Positions 44,801-55,439 of a DNA stretch of 64,000 nt are shown here, piece after piece. The DNA is from Heterotrichella gracilis (Eukaryota > Sar > Xanthophyceae > Tribonematales > Xanthonemataceae): assembly GCA_032358255.1 (NCBI GenBank), contig JAULBX010004443.1, positions 62,001 through 126,000 of the forward strand, in the 5' to 3' direction. Position numbers and translations under genes: made by a program. The notes beneath the pieces are model-generated. The model did not search any database. It saw only the letters and a list, made by a program, of their open reading frames with translations, and was not told the DNA's origin. Each line of letters begins with the position of its first letter. Position 1 is the stretch's first letter.

Positions 44801-47239
44801 GCTGATGGGCGCGAGCGTGCGCTCACCCGTGCCCTTCACATTCCTGGGGGATGATGGCGGGCTGGCTGGGTCCAATGTGTCGGCCTGGCAGGTCATGGTC
44901 CAGGTGAGTGCGCTGGTGGGAAATCACTGATGGGGAGAGGGCCGGCCATGGGGGCCTTGCTTGCATTGGCCAGGGTTGGTTAAATGTTGGCGATGGGCTG
45001 TTGGAAGGAGGATCAACACTGGGATATAAAACATCCAATGCACAATAGAGATAATGGCAATGCATTCCTGGCTTCTTAAAGTTTTGTTCTTTCACCAGCG
45101 TTCTGTGCAAGGGCAGCCTGCGTGGCTAACCCCATGTATGTGTTCACCCCTCCACTGACTGGCCCCTACCCTCGCACCGCAGCCCGCTGACAAGGCTACC
45201 TTCAGCTCCATAGTGGATGGCACATGGGCTGCAGACAGCGCCGCATCAGCCGACCCCAACACGCAAGTGCTGTCTGTGTCACCTGACTCCACATCAGCAT
45301 ATACAGCCGCCACCACCACCACCTCCGCCACCACCACCACCAAGGTGCAGCTGAACAGCTGGCAGAACGTGACCAACCCCGCCAGCCTGGAGCTGGGCAA
45401 GGGGAGCTACATGATGCAGGTAAGGGGAGGGGAGGGGGCAGGGTTGGTAAGTGGCCCATGCAAAGTGGTCTGGTGCTGTAGGGGATAATGGGTGTGCTGA
45501 TGCGCAGCGCCAATGGCAGGTGGGCAGCATAAATTGGGCCACTGGGGAACGCAACAGGTTGTGCATGGAAGCCAACTTTGCCGAGCCTTGGGCTGGCTTA
45601 CATGGCCTTTGTGTGGGTTCTGGATGTCGAGATCTCCTTCATTCTGCATTCATGTGTTGCTTTTACATGCCTCTTAACCTGGGATTGGGGACTGCTGTTG
45701 GGTGCACAGCCTGGTGCTGTTGCTGCAACCAGCTTCATCCAGTTGTGATAAAGGCCAGGGGTGTAGCTAGCAGCCCATGGTGATTTATGCCTGGAGGAGA
45801 AGCCGTGAAGTGGCTGTGCAATCCCCTGCAGGCTCGAGGGGTTGACGAGGCGGGCAACGTGGGCAATGCCAGCTACCCCCTGGCATTCAGCGTGACCAAG
45901 CCCATCTACGACCAGCCGTGGTGGGTGTGGCTGTGCGTGGGCATCGGGGCGCTGCTGCTGGGGCTGCTCATCACCTGGGTCACCGTGCGATGCTGCAGGT
46001 AGGGTGCTGGCGGATGGTGGTTCAGTCTGGTGGTGGTCTTTCAAGCATGGGCAATTTGCCTGTGGTAATTGGTTTGCAGGACGCCGTAGTGTGCTGTATG
46101 GCTTTGCTGTCAAGCACAGCATGCGTGGCGTGTGTGACATATGCCCTGGCGTATTTTCTGCATGGATGGTGCATTGGCAGTCCCACTGGCAACAGCATTG
46201 GATGCAGAATAGCGCATTTGGCATACTGCTAGGACCTGGCCCTGGCTGATCACCTCCACCCCCCTTGCAGGCGGCGCAAGCGCAATGCCCTGCCCAGCAG
46301 CACCTATCAGAATGGCGCCAACCCTGCCTATGGCCCGCCGGCCAACGGCTATGCGGCCCAGGACCCGGCACTGGCAGCAGCACTGCAACAGTCGCTCAGG
46401 GAAACGCGCCGACAGCCGCCGCCCGCTGACGAAGCACAGGTGCGGCTGGTGGTGCGCCCACATCTGCCATGGTGGGGCCACTGCATGCTTGGCGAATTTG
46501 GGTCACCACTCAGGGACAATGCTAATGCTGGGGTGCACAAGCAGACGCACCTCCCTAGTGGTACCTGGGTCCACCCATCGTGCATCCCATCACATAAGGT
46601 ATCATCCTGCACCAAACGTGAGTGTTGCCTTCCCAGTGACAGTGGGCAGCCAGTGTGCGCCTGGTGCTGTGTCTGAGTGCTGACCCAGCCCTTTGTGTGT
46701 GCAGCTGCGCGCCGCCATGCAGGCCTCCATTGAGGAGGAGCGCCTGCGCCGGGCCATTGAGCGCTCGCGCAGAGAGACCACCGGGGTGCAAGCGGGCATC
46801 GTGGCGCCACCACCGCCGCCCATGGAGTCCTCCAGTGATGACCCGCTGCTGGCGGCCGCCATACAGGTGCACCACTGCAGTGCCGACCATGCTCCTTCAT
46901 CATCACCCCTACTTCTGTAGCTGCCAGGCGCACAAATCCCGGCCGCCTAAGTTGTAGAGTGCTCCGCATACACTAAGCTAGTTATCCCACCCACACTGGA
47001 TGTGCACAGAACCTGTTGGTGGCTGTGCAATCTGGCAGCAGCCTTGACTGACACCCTCTCCTGTTGCTTTGCCCCAGGCCTCTCTGGAAGAGGAGCAGCG
47101 GCAGCGGGGGCGCTACCAGGCCTCAAGCCTGTGGGGTACCGTGCGCAGCCCCTCTCGTACAGCGGCGCAGTCTAGCCAGCCCCTCATGCAGCAGAGCAAC
47201 GCGCCCTCTGCGCCGCCATCAAACCAACCCTACTTTTAG
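35818..47239 (+). CDS. Membrane-anchored subtilisin-like protease (S8) with PA insert, Ig-like repeats and UIM-bearing tail
   Basis: 22 exons join in phase to 1,796 residues. Exons: 35818-35930, 36169-36427, 36579-36974, 37274-37487, 37720-38063, 38366-38819, 39125-39278, 39485-39701, 39996-40256, 40555-40767, 41130-41416, 41686-41885, 42248-42447, 42786-43165, 43525-43718, 44057-44433, 44673-44903, 45183-45419, 45832-45998, 46271-46439, 46705-46866 and 47078-47239. Order: a signal-peptide-like start (MCATAALAMLLLCHCA); propeptide-like region to about residue 250; S8 catalytic domain with Asp324, His378, Asn483 and Ser720; PA insert near 590-700; a beta-barrel with LVVTLVWHDYPAS and NDLDLYV as in Kp43-type subtilases; Ig-like repeats; one helix at about 1607-1629; cytosolic tail. 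The predicted topology is type I. The first exon is short and was chosen because its ATG gives a hydrophobic leader and the exact phase. Confidence 0.85.
37491..37560. repeat. GGT-rich microsatellite next to a splice donor
   Basis: A GGT/GGC run starts three bases inside the intron after exon 37274-37487 and continues about 70 bases. A similar CCACC-rich run lies before the acceptor at 26271. Confidence 0.85.
39686..39752 (+). repeat. Duplicated exon end and donor, 45 bases apart, in frame
   Basis: GCTGACATACATGGAGGTGG (39686) is copied as GCTGACCTACATGGAGGTGG (39731), with GCTTAGGGTTGAG between. The 45-base interval is open, so use of the downstream donor would add 15 residues (start VGEGLGLSSG) just before the catalytic-Ser exon. 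Confidence 0.8.
39795..39834. repeat. Perfect 17-bp inverted repeat with 6-base loop in a protease intron
   Basis: The left arm is CACGGGGGGTTTGACAC (39795-39811), the loop AATTTA, and the right arm its exact reverse complement (39818-39834). It lies between the exons carrying the SSQGPT motif and the catalytic Ser. It could be a tiny foldback element or a splicing-relevant hairpin. Confidence 0.9.
40939..41103 (+). repeat. Three intronic copies of GGATGG.GAAG..ACTTGGGTG with TTAGGG units
   Basis: Related blocks at 40939-40957, 41007-41029 and 41079-41103 lie in the intron before exon 41130-41416. GTTAGGGGTTAGGGTTT (40976-40992) separates the first two and CTAGGGCTTAGGCTTC (41045-41060) the last two. 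Only intron sequence is copied here, and no exon base. Confidence 0.65.
41130..45998 (+). other. Protease: beta-barrel end, Ig-like extracellular repeats and transmembrane helix
   Basis: After the Kp43-like barrel come at least four repeats, each opening with a version of V-D-x-x-P-P (IVDTTPPTVT, VDHTPPSVTI, VDSNAPTIVD, VDRQPPSVNI) and closing with Y-x-F-x-V-x-A-x-D-x-x-G-N (FTLNATDAAGN, FQVNATDLVGN, FTIQAQDLAGN, VDEAGN). This is the bacterial-type Ig-like/adhesion repeat pattern, with many N-x-T/S sites and paired Cys, as expected for a glycosylated extracellular stalk. Exon 45832-45998 ends in WVWLCVGIGALLLGLLITWV, a single transmembrane helix followed by basic residues RCCRRRKR, a stop-transfer signal. 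Confidence 0.75.
41861..41965 (+). repeat. Donor-side copy with CCCTAAA tract after exon 41686-41885
   Basis: The exon end GGGGGAGACGATAGCAG with donor GTGAGGACAGGG has a copy at 41939-41967 (GTGGGGGAGACCATGGCAG, GTAACGACAGGG). TTAACCCTAAACCCTG (41907-41922) lies between. The 71-base offset breaks frame. Confidence 0.8.
46271..47239 (+). other. Protease: cytosolic tail with four UIM-like cores
   Basis: The tail after the helix contains LAAALQQSLRE (about 1667), LRAAMQASIEE (1690), LRRAIERSRRE (1703) and LAAAIQASLEE (about 1737). Each fits the ubiquitin-interacting motif core: hydrophobic residue, x-x-Ala, x-x-x-Ser, x-x, acidic. The last has the DD acidic lead-in typical of UIMs. Three are split across the last three exons in the same phase, which suggests exon duplication. 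UIMs bind ubiquitin and mark endocytic sorting or ubiquitin-regulated proteins. Pro-rich spacers separate them. Confidence 0.7.
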
Positions 47240-48275
47240 GGGACTGTACAAACAAAACTCTCCTCTTACGAGTTGCACAGACTGTTTGCTGTTGGTCATT
47301 GGGGTTGACCACCAAACTGACTTGCAGAAACGAATCCAAACGGCGTGTGGGCACCTTTTTGCAACAGCCTACACCCACCAACGAACAGCTGATGTTATCG
47401 CGTGACCCAATTTTTGAAACACAAACCATTATGTTAGTTCCATAAAACGTGCCTGCATAATTTATGCTATGTTTTAACCGCGTGGTACACTGTGGCGTTG
47501 AGACCAGTCCGCTACAGCAACATACTCCCAAAGTACCGCTCGTTTTAATCAACACTTGCAGGGTCCAGTTTTGTAACACTGACCTGCTGCCATCAGTGCA
47601 GGCTTGCCCAGGGGCTTGCCATAGGCCATAGGCTTGCCCTAGGCTAGCGCTAGCTCTTTGCACTCCCGCACAATAAATACGTTACGCGCTGAAAAGGCAT
47701 TCCAGAACTCTGCAACTGAAGTTAAATGCAACAGTACGCCAGGTGATATGGCTTGCGATTGCGGTATTTACAGCTTTGTCCACTTCAGCCACACTTGACC
47801 AACTCAACATCGTGCATGCATGCATGTGCCGAGAGACTGAGGTGTTGCTCCGTTTCCTCTGCTGTAGCGTAGGGGACCGCGTTGGGTCATCACAAGTGTT
47901 TTTCAAAGTCTCTGCTTGACCTTCGGCAGTGCGTTTGCGTCCGCTTCAATGCCGTCTCAGCCAGCCAGCCAGCATGCAGCTCCCCTTCCATCCTGACCGT
48001 GCTATGCCCACCCTGGTGGCGACAAACGCCCAAGTGCAGTAAATTGTGCTCGATTCTCCAGAGTTTACTGCACCGGTTTTGACAAATCTGGGCCTGCCAC
48101 GCGTCAGCATCCCACCCCTCACGGCGATCGAAAAGATCAGGTCTGCACCCAATCGCAGCCCGGCTCGGCCAGTGCTATCTGCGCACCGGTTTGTGCAAGG
48201 CATGCAGGCTATAACATCGTGCAGAGGCAATGCGTACCCATCTCCTTTGGTTTGGGACTGCAACTGCTGAACACA
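47240..48275. other. Protease 3' UTR and Lhca3 promoter region
   Basis: No gene was recognised. The left third is the protease 3' UTR. The right part should hold the Lhca3 promoter; a TGCATGCATGCATG run lies at 47812-47827. There is no obvious TATA box in the 60 bases before the ATG, apart from a CTATAACATC element at about 48209-48218. Confidence 0.45.
47572..47576 (+). terminator. Probable poly(A) signal TGTAA of the protease gene
   Basis: TGTAA lies 333 bases after the TAG stop at 47237-47239, in an otherwise frame-free 3' region. Confidence 0.5.
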
Positions 48276-49797
48276 ATGGCCTCAGCACTGCACGCTCAGA
48301 AGGCTGCCTTCACGGTAATGCTGCACCTAGCGCAGTGGGTCATCACCGCAGCGCAACTCTACAACACGCACCCCCCAGCCCCATGCGACCTACTGCAGTG
48401 CATTGTGCCTTGAAGTGTGTTGCAGGTTGGTTTTCATATGGTTGGCAACTGACCCTGGTGTTGTGTTCTTGCTGCAGGGCGCGTCAGCCCGCCTCAATGG
48501 CACCAAGTCCGTCTCCCGGGCCAGGCCTGCGAGCCGCATGGTGGTGAGGGCCGAGGTCCCAGCCAAGGTAACGAGCTAGCTGGTGCATCAGTCGACCTTT
48601 CTTGCCCATCAGCAGCTACTCGCCTGTGGTATGCTGTATGGAGAGTCAGTAGCGCCCACTCGAGAATACTGCTTCGCCCACCCATGCGCAGTTTCAGTGC
48701 TTATCATTGGGACCAAAGGATACCACCTACACCTCTGTCCTCTTATTCCGCTGTGTTGACGGTCTCTGGGTGGTGCACACGCAGGTTGATCGGACAGGCG
48801 ATAAGCAGCTGTTCTTCGCCGACGAGAGCTCCCTCACCTACCTGAACGGTACTCTGCCAGGAGACTTTGGCTTTGACCCCCTGGGCCTGTCTGACCCCAC
48901 CGGTGCCGGTGGCTTCATCGACCCAGCGTGGTTGACCTACTCCGAGGTCATCCACTGCCGCTGGGCCATGCTGGGAGCAGCTGGGTGCATCGCCCCAGAG
49001 ATCCTGGCCTCAGCAGGTGTCATCCCCCAGTCAGTAGAGGAGGTGCTGTGGTTCAAGTCTGGCGTGATCCCACCAGTGGGCGAGTACCAGACCGGCTACT
49101 GGACCGACCCATGGAGCCTGTTCTTCGTGGAGGTGATTGCCCTGCAGTTTGCTGAGCTCAAGCGCTGGCAGGACTACCGCTACCCCGGCTCCCAGGGGAA
49201 GCAGTTCTTCCTGGGCCTCGAGTCAGTGTTGGGCGGCTCCGGCACACCCGCATACCCAGGTATGGGCAGCCTGCAGCACAGAAAAGGGCAAAAGCTCAGC
49301 GTTGGGTAACGGTGCACTGGGAATGTGGTGCATGTGGTAGGCAACAGGGCACCTGGTGTGGATGCAACTGCTGGTCTGTTGGAGCGTACACTTCCATTTA
49401 AGAGTCAAGCAAGTGGCCGAATGCATCAAGCTGGGCTGTAGAAGCCTTGTGCCCAGTTGCAGAGGATGGCACAGTTGCAGAGCACAGTTCCAGGACCATT
49501 GCAACCTTCCATTGTGGCACTATGCACAGCCGCAGCAGTGGACGTGTGCTAACTCTGTGCCGGTGTCTGCTTGGCGCAGGTGGCCCCTTCTTCAACCTGT
49601 TCAACTTTGCCAAGACCGATGCTGAGGCAAAGAAGCTGAGGACAAACGAGATCAGGAACGGGCGCCTGGCCATGATCGCGTGCTTCGGGTACGGCGCACA
49701 GGCTGTGCTCACCGGGAAGGGTCCATTCCAGAACCTGTGCGACCACTTGGCCGACCCCCTGGGCAACAACATCCTCACCAACTTCTCCCCCAAATAA
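48276..49797 (+). CDS. LHCA3: Photosystem I light-harvesting chlorophyll a/b protein, Lhca3-type
   Basis: Four exons (48276-48314, 48478-48567, 48785-49259, 49580-49797) give 273 residues. A transit peptide of about 35 residues ends near SRMVVRA. The mature part has [19 protein letters not shown], helix B with [14 protein letters not shown], helix C with [20 protein letters not shown], the Lhca3-type [14 protein letters not shown] and [14 protein letters not shown], and helix A with [16 protein letters not shown], ending [17 protein letters not shown]. The C-terminal block and GKQ(F/Y)FLGLE motif match Lhca3 rather than other Lhca types. It binds chlorophylls and carotenoids and docks on the PSI core in thylakoids. 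Helix B has His at the chlorophyll a603-ligand position, where land-plant Lhca3 has Asn. Introns lack the telomere-like tracts seen in larger genes. Confidence 0.9.
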
Positions 49798-50663
49798 GCT
49801 TGTTGAAGGTATCACCAGCTGGGTGATAACAGGCAGGAGGGTTGCAAAGGGAGGTGGCGATGGTGGTGGGGTGCGCAGCGTGCAGCAGTTTTTTTTGGGA
49901 CCAATGGCAGTAGCAGCCACTAACCGAGAGCTGGTGCACGTGTGCAAAGTTTTGCTGCGGGTGCGGTGTTCGGCACCAGCCAGTTGCCTGGCAAGTGCTG
50001 AGCAGCGGGGTGTTGTGTTTTCACGGCGTTCAGAGGCAGTAGAGAAGAACAACTGTTAGGTCTTGTGTTTTTTAGGGCGGTGTAGGTTGGCAAAGGGGCA
50101 AGCGTGGGGCCTACTCAACGTTGGCTTGTGCTTGCACCTTGGTATTGTTTATGTACTTCAAACAGGTGTTGCACATTGTTGTATGATATGACGTGTACCT
50201 TTATGTGTAACAACTAGTCCATGCAATGGAATGTCTGAGGCTCAAGTGTCGACCATATATCGGCAGGCAACTGCAGAAAAGCTCCAATCGAGGCAAAGTC
50301 AAATATTAAGGGCACAGCCCACACGGAACTTCCTAGCTGGTAGTAATGAACTGCGACAGTCTGGCATTGTGCAACTTGACACACAGGGCAGGGCCCTAGA
50401 TGTGTCAAAAGACGTGGCTGGAAAGAGAGAAACAAAACGTCCTCAACGGTGTGATAAGTAAGGCGCCGCACAACCTGCCGCAGCTAGTACACCAGTCGAC
50501 TGGCAGATTGCTGAGTATGCTGCTGCCGTGACGCTAGCCAGATTGTTGTGCCCCAACCACAGACTGTCATCTCAAGCCTAGTTCAAAAATACTTGTGCGC
50601 AGCAAACTGAAACCAGCACAGCACAGCAGGCGCTCACGCATCGGTTATGAAAACCCACAGTGC
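49798..50663. other. Convergent 3' region between Lhca3 and V-ATPase C
   Basis: Contains the Lhca3 3' UTR and the end of the minus-strand V-ATPase C transcript. I found no TTACA in 50215-50663, so the poly(A) signal of the minus gene is not identified. No other feature was seen. Confidence 0.45.
50206..50210 (+). terminator. Probable poly(A) signal TGTAA of Lhca3
   Basis: TGTAA lies 409 bases after the Lhca3 stop, in TTTATGTGTAACAAC. Confidence 0.5.
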
Positions 50664-52535
50664 TCAGTTGTCAATATTGATCGAGAAGCAAACATATGGG
50701 TACAGCTCCTCGCCAGGCCCCTCCTTCTCGGTTGTGTCATAGTGCTTGTTCCCTGCAGGGCACAATAGGGAACGTCAAGAGTGTGCATGCACCATAGCTA
50801 TTCAGCACCTTTGCTTTGCTAGATGGGCAGTTGGGTAAAAATCACAGTGCCAACCAACCAGCTGCACTTGCTACTTGGCATCACTGTTGTCGCTACAGGT
50901 AGACACCGTGCAAAAGCCAGCAGAAGCGGTGCCTGTATGCCTCACCTGCACCAAACAGCGCTGCCAACAGCTTGCGCAGCTTGACTTGGTTCTTTGGGTT
51001 TGGCTTCATGACGGCACCCAGGAACTGTGGCGGTAGCCCGTACCGCAGGATGCTCTCAGCAAACAGCCGGATGGCGCACACGTGCACCCACGCACTGAAC
51101 GCCTGCAGAGGGACCACACACTGCATAAGCATGCTTGACCAGGGTGCGTGCAAGTGAGTGCTGCTCACATCCCTTTTGAAAGAAACACGATGCCCCCCCA
51201 CAGGGCACAGCACAAGAGGTGCAGGCAGACTGCTTGTTTTGGCCTCCTGTGTGCCCTACCTCGCCGTATGACGCCAGGCAGAACTGCTCCAGGAACGACT
51301 TCTTCTCGTTCAGCTCAGCCTTGACCTCCTCCGCCGCCTGGTTGGTGGTTGCGGCTGCGTTTTCTGTGTGCACATAGTCCCGCACCTGTCACACCAGGTG
51401 ACACGTCCAATCAGCGCCAGGATACTGTTGCATCCAGCAAGGTGGGCTGCTTAATAATGCCCTGCGTGGTGAAGTTGTTGCAACAAGCTTGGTAAAGTGG
51501 AACTGCGGCGGCGTACCTGGAACCCCCGTTGCCTGGCTGTCACCTTGTAGGAGTCTGCAATGCGCTTGAACAGGATGACACTGTGCAGCACATACTCCTG
51601 GTCCTCTGCGATTTGCCTGCACGACCTCGGGACCTGCAATGGAGGGGTGTTGCTTGTTGAAATTGTGCAACTAGGCAGATAAGCCACCAAGGGACTTGCA
51701 TTCTGGAACAAAACGTACCACAAACTCTGTCAAGTTCTCGTAGCACTTGAGCCAGTCTGTCTTCATGCCCTTGGGCACCACCACCAGCACTGTGGTCAGG
51801 TTCTCTGTGTCCACCATGTCACTGTCCTTGACAAGCGTGCTGAGGTCACGCACGGCCAGGCTTCCCGTCTGCTTCCTTGTGAGCGCTGTGTACTGTGACC
51901 TCAGCTGGTTGTACTCGTTGGTCCGCAGCTGCACCCACAGTGCATGCATGTCAGATGTGCTGTAGATGTTTCACCATTGCAGCACAATGGGCTAAACGAC
52001 GAGCAGACAGTTTCAAAACCATACAGGTGATCGGCTTCAGAGGTATCTAACACCTGTTGTGGGACACCCCGGGTGCAGACTGGCATGCATGGGCTAGGGT
52101 TATGGTTGGGAGATGTGCAGCAAGGGGTACCTTGAGGTCGTCATCAAGCCTCTGCACTGTCTCTGTGATGGACTGCACCGAGTCCTTGAGAGGCCGCCTG
52201 GACGGATACTTCGCCTCGTCCCACTTGAAGTCCTCCAAGTAGGACTCAGGAGAGACCCCATCCACCAAGGGGTCCTCCTTCTCCCCAGCGCTGGCTGTGC
52301 TCTGCAGGTCGAACAGCTGCCGCCGAATCTTGTTCACGATGCTCTCCATCAGCTGGTTGACCTTCACCAGGTCATCGCTGATGGACAGCAGCGCATCCAG
52401 GGTCCCTACTCGAAGCTCTGGGAGCTCGAACCTGTAGTTGATGCTGTACTCATTCTCGTACGCGGTTTTGCGCTCCAGGAGGTTCCAGGTGGCCTCCTCC
52501 CCGTCGATCAGGGGCAGGCTGACGAGCCAGTACAT
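50664..52535 (-). CDS. V-type proton ATPase subunit C
   Basis: Six exons (52131-52535, 51719-51928, 51517-51633, 51260-51385, 50946-51102, 50664-50752) join in phase to 367 residues, near the usual 375-390. It begins MYWLVSLPLIDGEEATWNLL, continues ELRVGTLDALLSISDDLVKV and NKIRRQ (the most conserved part of subunit C/DET3/Vma5), and ends with KPNPKNQVKLRKLLAALFG and a C-terminal GEELYPYVCFSINIDN. Subunit C clamps the peripheral stalks of the V1 sector and controls V1-Vo assembly, so it governs vacuolar acidification. The start was set at the ATG of MYWLV; an in-frame stretch upstream has no further ATG of note. The gene lies downstream of ELIP on the same strand. Confidence 0.93.
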
Positions 52536-53459
52536 GGTGGAAGATCGCCCGGTGCTTTCAAGGGCTAAGGAAGCACGAGTGCCATGTGCATGCAAAGGGT
52601 TTCCAACGAATCGCTGGGGTGCTGATGCGTGGTCCCTTCAAACCCACAGCGAACAAGACTGTTGCATGCAAAGGACAGTGTGGCAAGTCGAGGGCCTACA
52701 ATACAAGCCTTGGCTCCAAGTTCAACGTGAGTTTTGCCCACTTTCTCCCACTCTGCCTTTTGAAGGGCATCTCCCGCGAATTTTTCACTGTATGGGTTTC
52801 TTAGGGTACTTCATTAGGGTTTTCCTGTGGCCCAGTGCATGAAACCAGTTCCACATCAAGCCTTGCGGTTACAAATAGCGCTTCAAGAAAATCTACGGTA
52901 GCAGTGCACACCGCAGTGCCAGCAAATCCCCCCTCAGCGCCTCTATTCAGGCGTTCAAGAACGACGACAATGCATTGGTAAAAAGGACTCCGTTTCCAAC
53001 CACAGTACCACACAAGCTCAGGTCTTATCAAATGAAAACCCCACGCCATAGTTGTTTTAACAAAGGACATCAGAACCCAGTGTAACTCTCAGCACCTGAG
53101 GCGCGCTACTGAGGCACGCACACACACAGGCCGCAGCACAGGGTGCGCAGGCTGTGCGGTGGCGCCATCAGGCACAGCCCCATCCTGCAGTACCTGCCAC
53201 TGTTTCATCATCTGCCACGCAAAACATGCAATGCAATGTCTGTTCCCGGGTGGGCTTTGGACAGGAAGTATACACAATCGCATTGCACAAGGTGATAAAA
53301 CCACTGTCCCCTTCTAAGGAAGGCTCACCTGCTTTCAATAGTCTGAGACATTGCAACACTGTGCACAGCAAGGAGGGGTTCACAGAACGGCATGCCTGCC
53401 CTGTACTACCAATGCCACCAGCAAGCCATCGTTCAAGACTGCGTGCACCATTGAGGGCG
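52536..53459. other. ELIP 3' UTR and V-ATPase C promoter
   Basis: Lies between two tandem minus-strand genes. TTACA (minus-strand TGTAA) at 52869-52873 may end the ELIP transcript, 587 bases after its stop. TGCATGCAAAGG-like repeats at 52586-52597 and 52662-52674 lie just upstream of the V-ATPase C start. No reading frame is supported. Confidence 0.4.
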
Positions 53460-54499
53460 CTAGAAGAAGGGCACCCCCGCCTTAGACTCCAGTGCCGCAA
53501 GCACCACAAAGCCCAGCATTGCCGCCCGCCCGTTGGTGATCTCTGCCTGCGGTGTGAATATGCCTGCACCATGCACAAGACCTATGATGAGTACACAGAA
53601 GCCGCTGCAGGGTGGGCCATCAGTACCACACGCAAATGCACACAGCAACCGACACACAGCATGAGAGCACAAAATTCACTTCACACTTGCACATTTATGA
53701 CTAACTGGCGGTTGTCGTATCCTTGCACGTAAAATCCAACATGCATGGATACTGGCACATACCGAACGCTTCCATCTTGCAGCCCCTGAGCACCGGTACC
53801 ATGGTTCCGTACACAATGGCCAGCAGCAAGAGCACGGGGAGGGGCTGCAGGTGCTGCGCCTGCTCCAGCACTGTTTGCCCCGTGTGGACCTCGGTGTAGG
53901 CACCCATCAGGAAGCCCACCATGGCTAGCCTGCTGTTGACAAGCTCTGGGGCGGGTCCGCCGAACTTCATTGCGTCTGCAAGCATAGCCACCCCATAATG
54001 TTCACCGCACTCAGCGGTATGACTCATACCGTATGAGCGACAACTCCCGCTGTAGGACATTGCGACCCACGTATGCATGGGGAAACCCTCATATGCATGC
54101 GAAAGCAATTCAAACACCTGCTCCATAACAGGTGCATATTGCACGTAGCTCAACACAGCAGGGTGCCTTGGTGGCAATACATTCCAGCGAAAATGCACGC
54201 CTGCATACATATGCATGTGGGGGGAAATGACACAGCTCCTTACCAAAAAGGGAAACCCGGTACGACTTTGGTGGCACTCGAAGCGTTGTGCTGGTGGAAG
54301 GCACTGCCACCTCCACCACTTCTAACCCCGCAGCTCCGTTGTCAATGATCACTGTACTTGGCCCAGCGCCATTGAACTCCCGCATCCTGGGCCCATCTGC
54401 TGCAGCATACACTTTTATGTGCTTGTGCCTGGAGGGTTGTGTGCGGCTAGTACTCACAGGGCCTTGCTGCAAGAGTCTGGAGTTTGCTGAACTGAGCAT
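53460..54499 (-). CDS. ELIP-like chlorophyll-binding stress protein
   Basis: Three exons (54244-54499, 53763-53975, 53460-53563) give 190 residues. The N-terminus MLSSANSRLLQQGPVSTSR is a plastid transit type. The first membrane helix holds ELVNSRLAMVGFLMGA, a second hydrophobic segment is PLPVLLLLAIVYGTMVPVL, and the last is EITNGRAAMLGFVVLAALES. The two E-x-x-N-x-R-x-A-M motifs, facing each other as helices 1 and 3, and the short length are typical of early light-induced proteins, which bind pigments and protect thylakoids under high light. The pre-helix part (GAGPSTVIIDNGAAG) is less conserved. Exon 1 and its upstream region have a diverged second copy at 57.15-58.3 kb. Confidence 0.87.
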
Positions 54500-55310
54500 G
54501 GTTGCTGGGCCCACAAGGGCAAGATCAAGCGCTGCTGAAAGGAGTCGAGACGAGTGGTGTCACAGCAGCAGGACTAGGTTTCCACGCAACGCAGCGGTGT
54601 TGGCTAGTACAGACGTTGAACGCTCGCTAAGTACAGCGGCAATAGAGTCAGAAAAGAAGTCTCGTGTGGTTCGCAGGAACGTGTGGAGGAGGGCACTGTG
54701 GGTCGACTTGGCATGTACGCCAGGTACTGTTTGCCTTTAATATGGCACCTCTTCAACGTAGGCGGAAATCCAGCGACGTGTCAGCTCCACGAATACTTTA
54801 CAGTGAGCACTATGCAACGTTATGCCACGAGCTGATGCACAGTGCACAAACGCATGCATGCATATGCAGCATAGAGATCTCGGAGACCCACGACACTGGT
54901 TAGCGTCAGTTCTACACCTTGGCACTCGCACGGATTCCGAAATTGGTTTCAGAATTCCTTGCGCAGCTAAGGTGCTTGAGACCTGTTGGCACCAGATTTC
55001 TAGCATCTCGACATGCATGCATCTTGGTTGTGTCCGGTCTCTTGCTGTGGTGCCAACGCCAGGTGCCTCTTATATGTGCATTTGATAACCGTTATTGCAC
55101 TCTCAATATAGCTGCCCGTGACTGTGTTCCATGCAGGCGTTCTGTGATAAACTTTGGGCTACCTTGCAAAGCCCACATTTTCCCATTTTCCCCTGCCCAG
55201 TGAAAACTCCTGGAACCAGGTCATGCTTCTGCGAGCGTCCCTGTCGTACCGAACCCTGCCAACTCCTTGGGTTGGCACGAGTGGTGGTGTCAGCAACTTC
55301 ATGGGCTTTA
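54240..55310. repeat. Segmental duplication, copy 1 (ELIP exon 1 plus upstream DNA)
   Basis: Matches 57150-58320. Shared landmarks in the same order: GTGCTTGTGCCTGGAG and GTGTGCGGCTAGTACT (exon 1), GCTGAACTGAGC, CCCACAAGGGCA, GACTAGGT/TACTAGGT, CGCATGCATGCATATGCA, ACGGATT.CGAAA, GACATGCATG, a GCGTGACTGTG/CCGTGACTGTG element, TGCAGGCG and GTGGAACC/CTGGAACC. Identity is patchy, so the event is old. Confidence 0.7.
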
Positions 55311-55439
55311 GGTGAGGGACCTTCCAACAACAACACACCTGTGCTTTTACCTGCACCTGTGCCAACATGGGCGCCTGGGGTGCAGCAGCTCGTCCAGGTC
55401 GCTAGGGTCGCTGCAAAAGAGTGGTGCCTGGTTCAGCAC
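54500..55439. other. ELIP upstream region
   Basis: Should contain the ELIP promoter (to the right of 54499) and possibly a divergent one for the locus at 55.4 kb. Visible motifs are TTTAATATGG at about 54736-54745, a CGCATGCATGCATATGCA element at 54851-54868 and GACATGCATGCATC at about 55010. No reading frame was recognised. Confidence 0.4.

Noticed and set aside
50231-50461. A 76-codon hydrophilic frame between Lhca3 and V-ATPase C
   Set aside because: It lies in the convergent 3' region, has no recognised family and no supporting splice or poly(A) signal.
54500-54514. An upstream extension of ELIP to 54514
   Set aside because: The codon there is GTG. The ATG at 54499 opens a normal plastid transit peptide.
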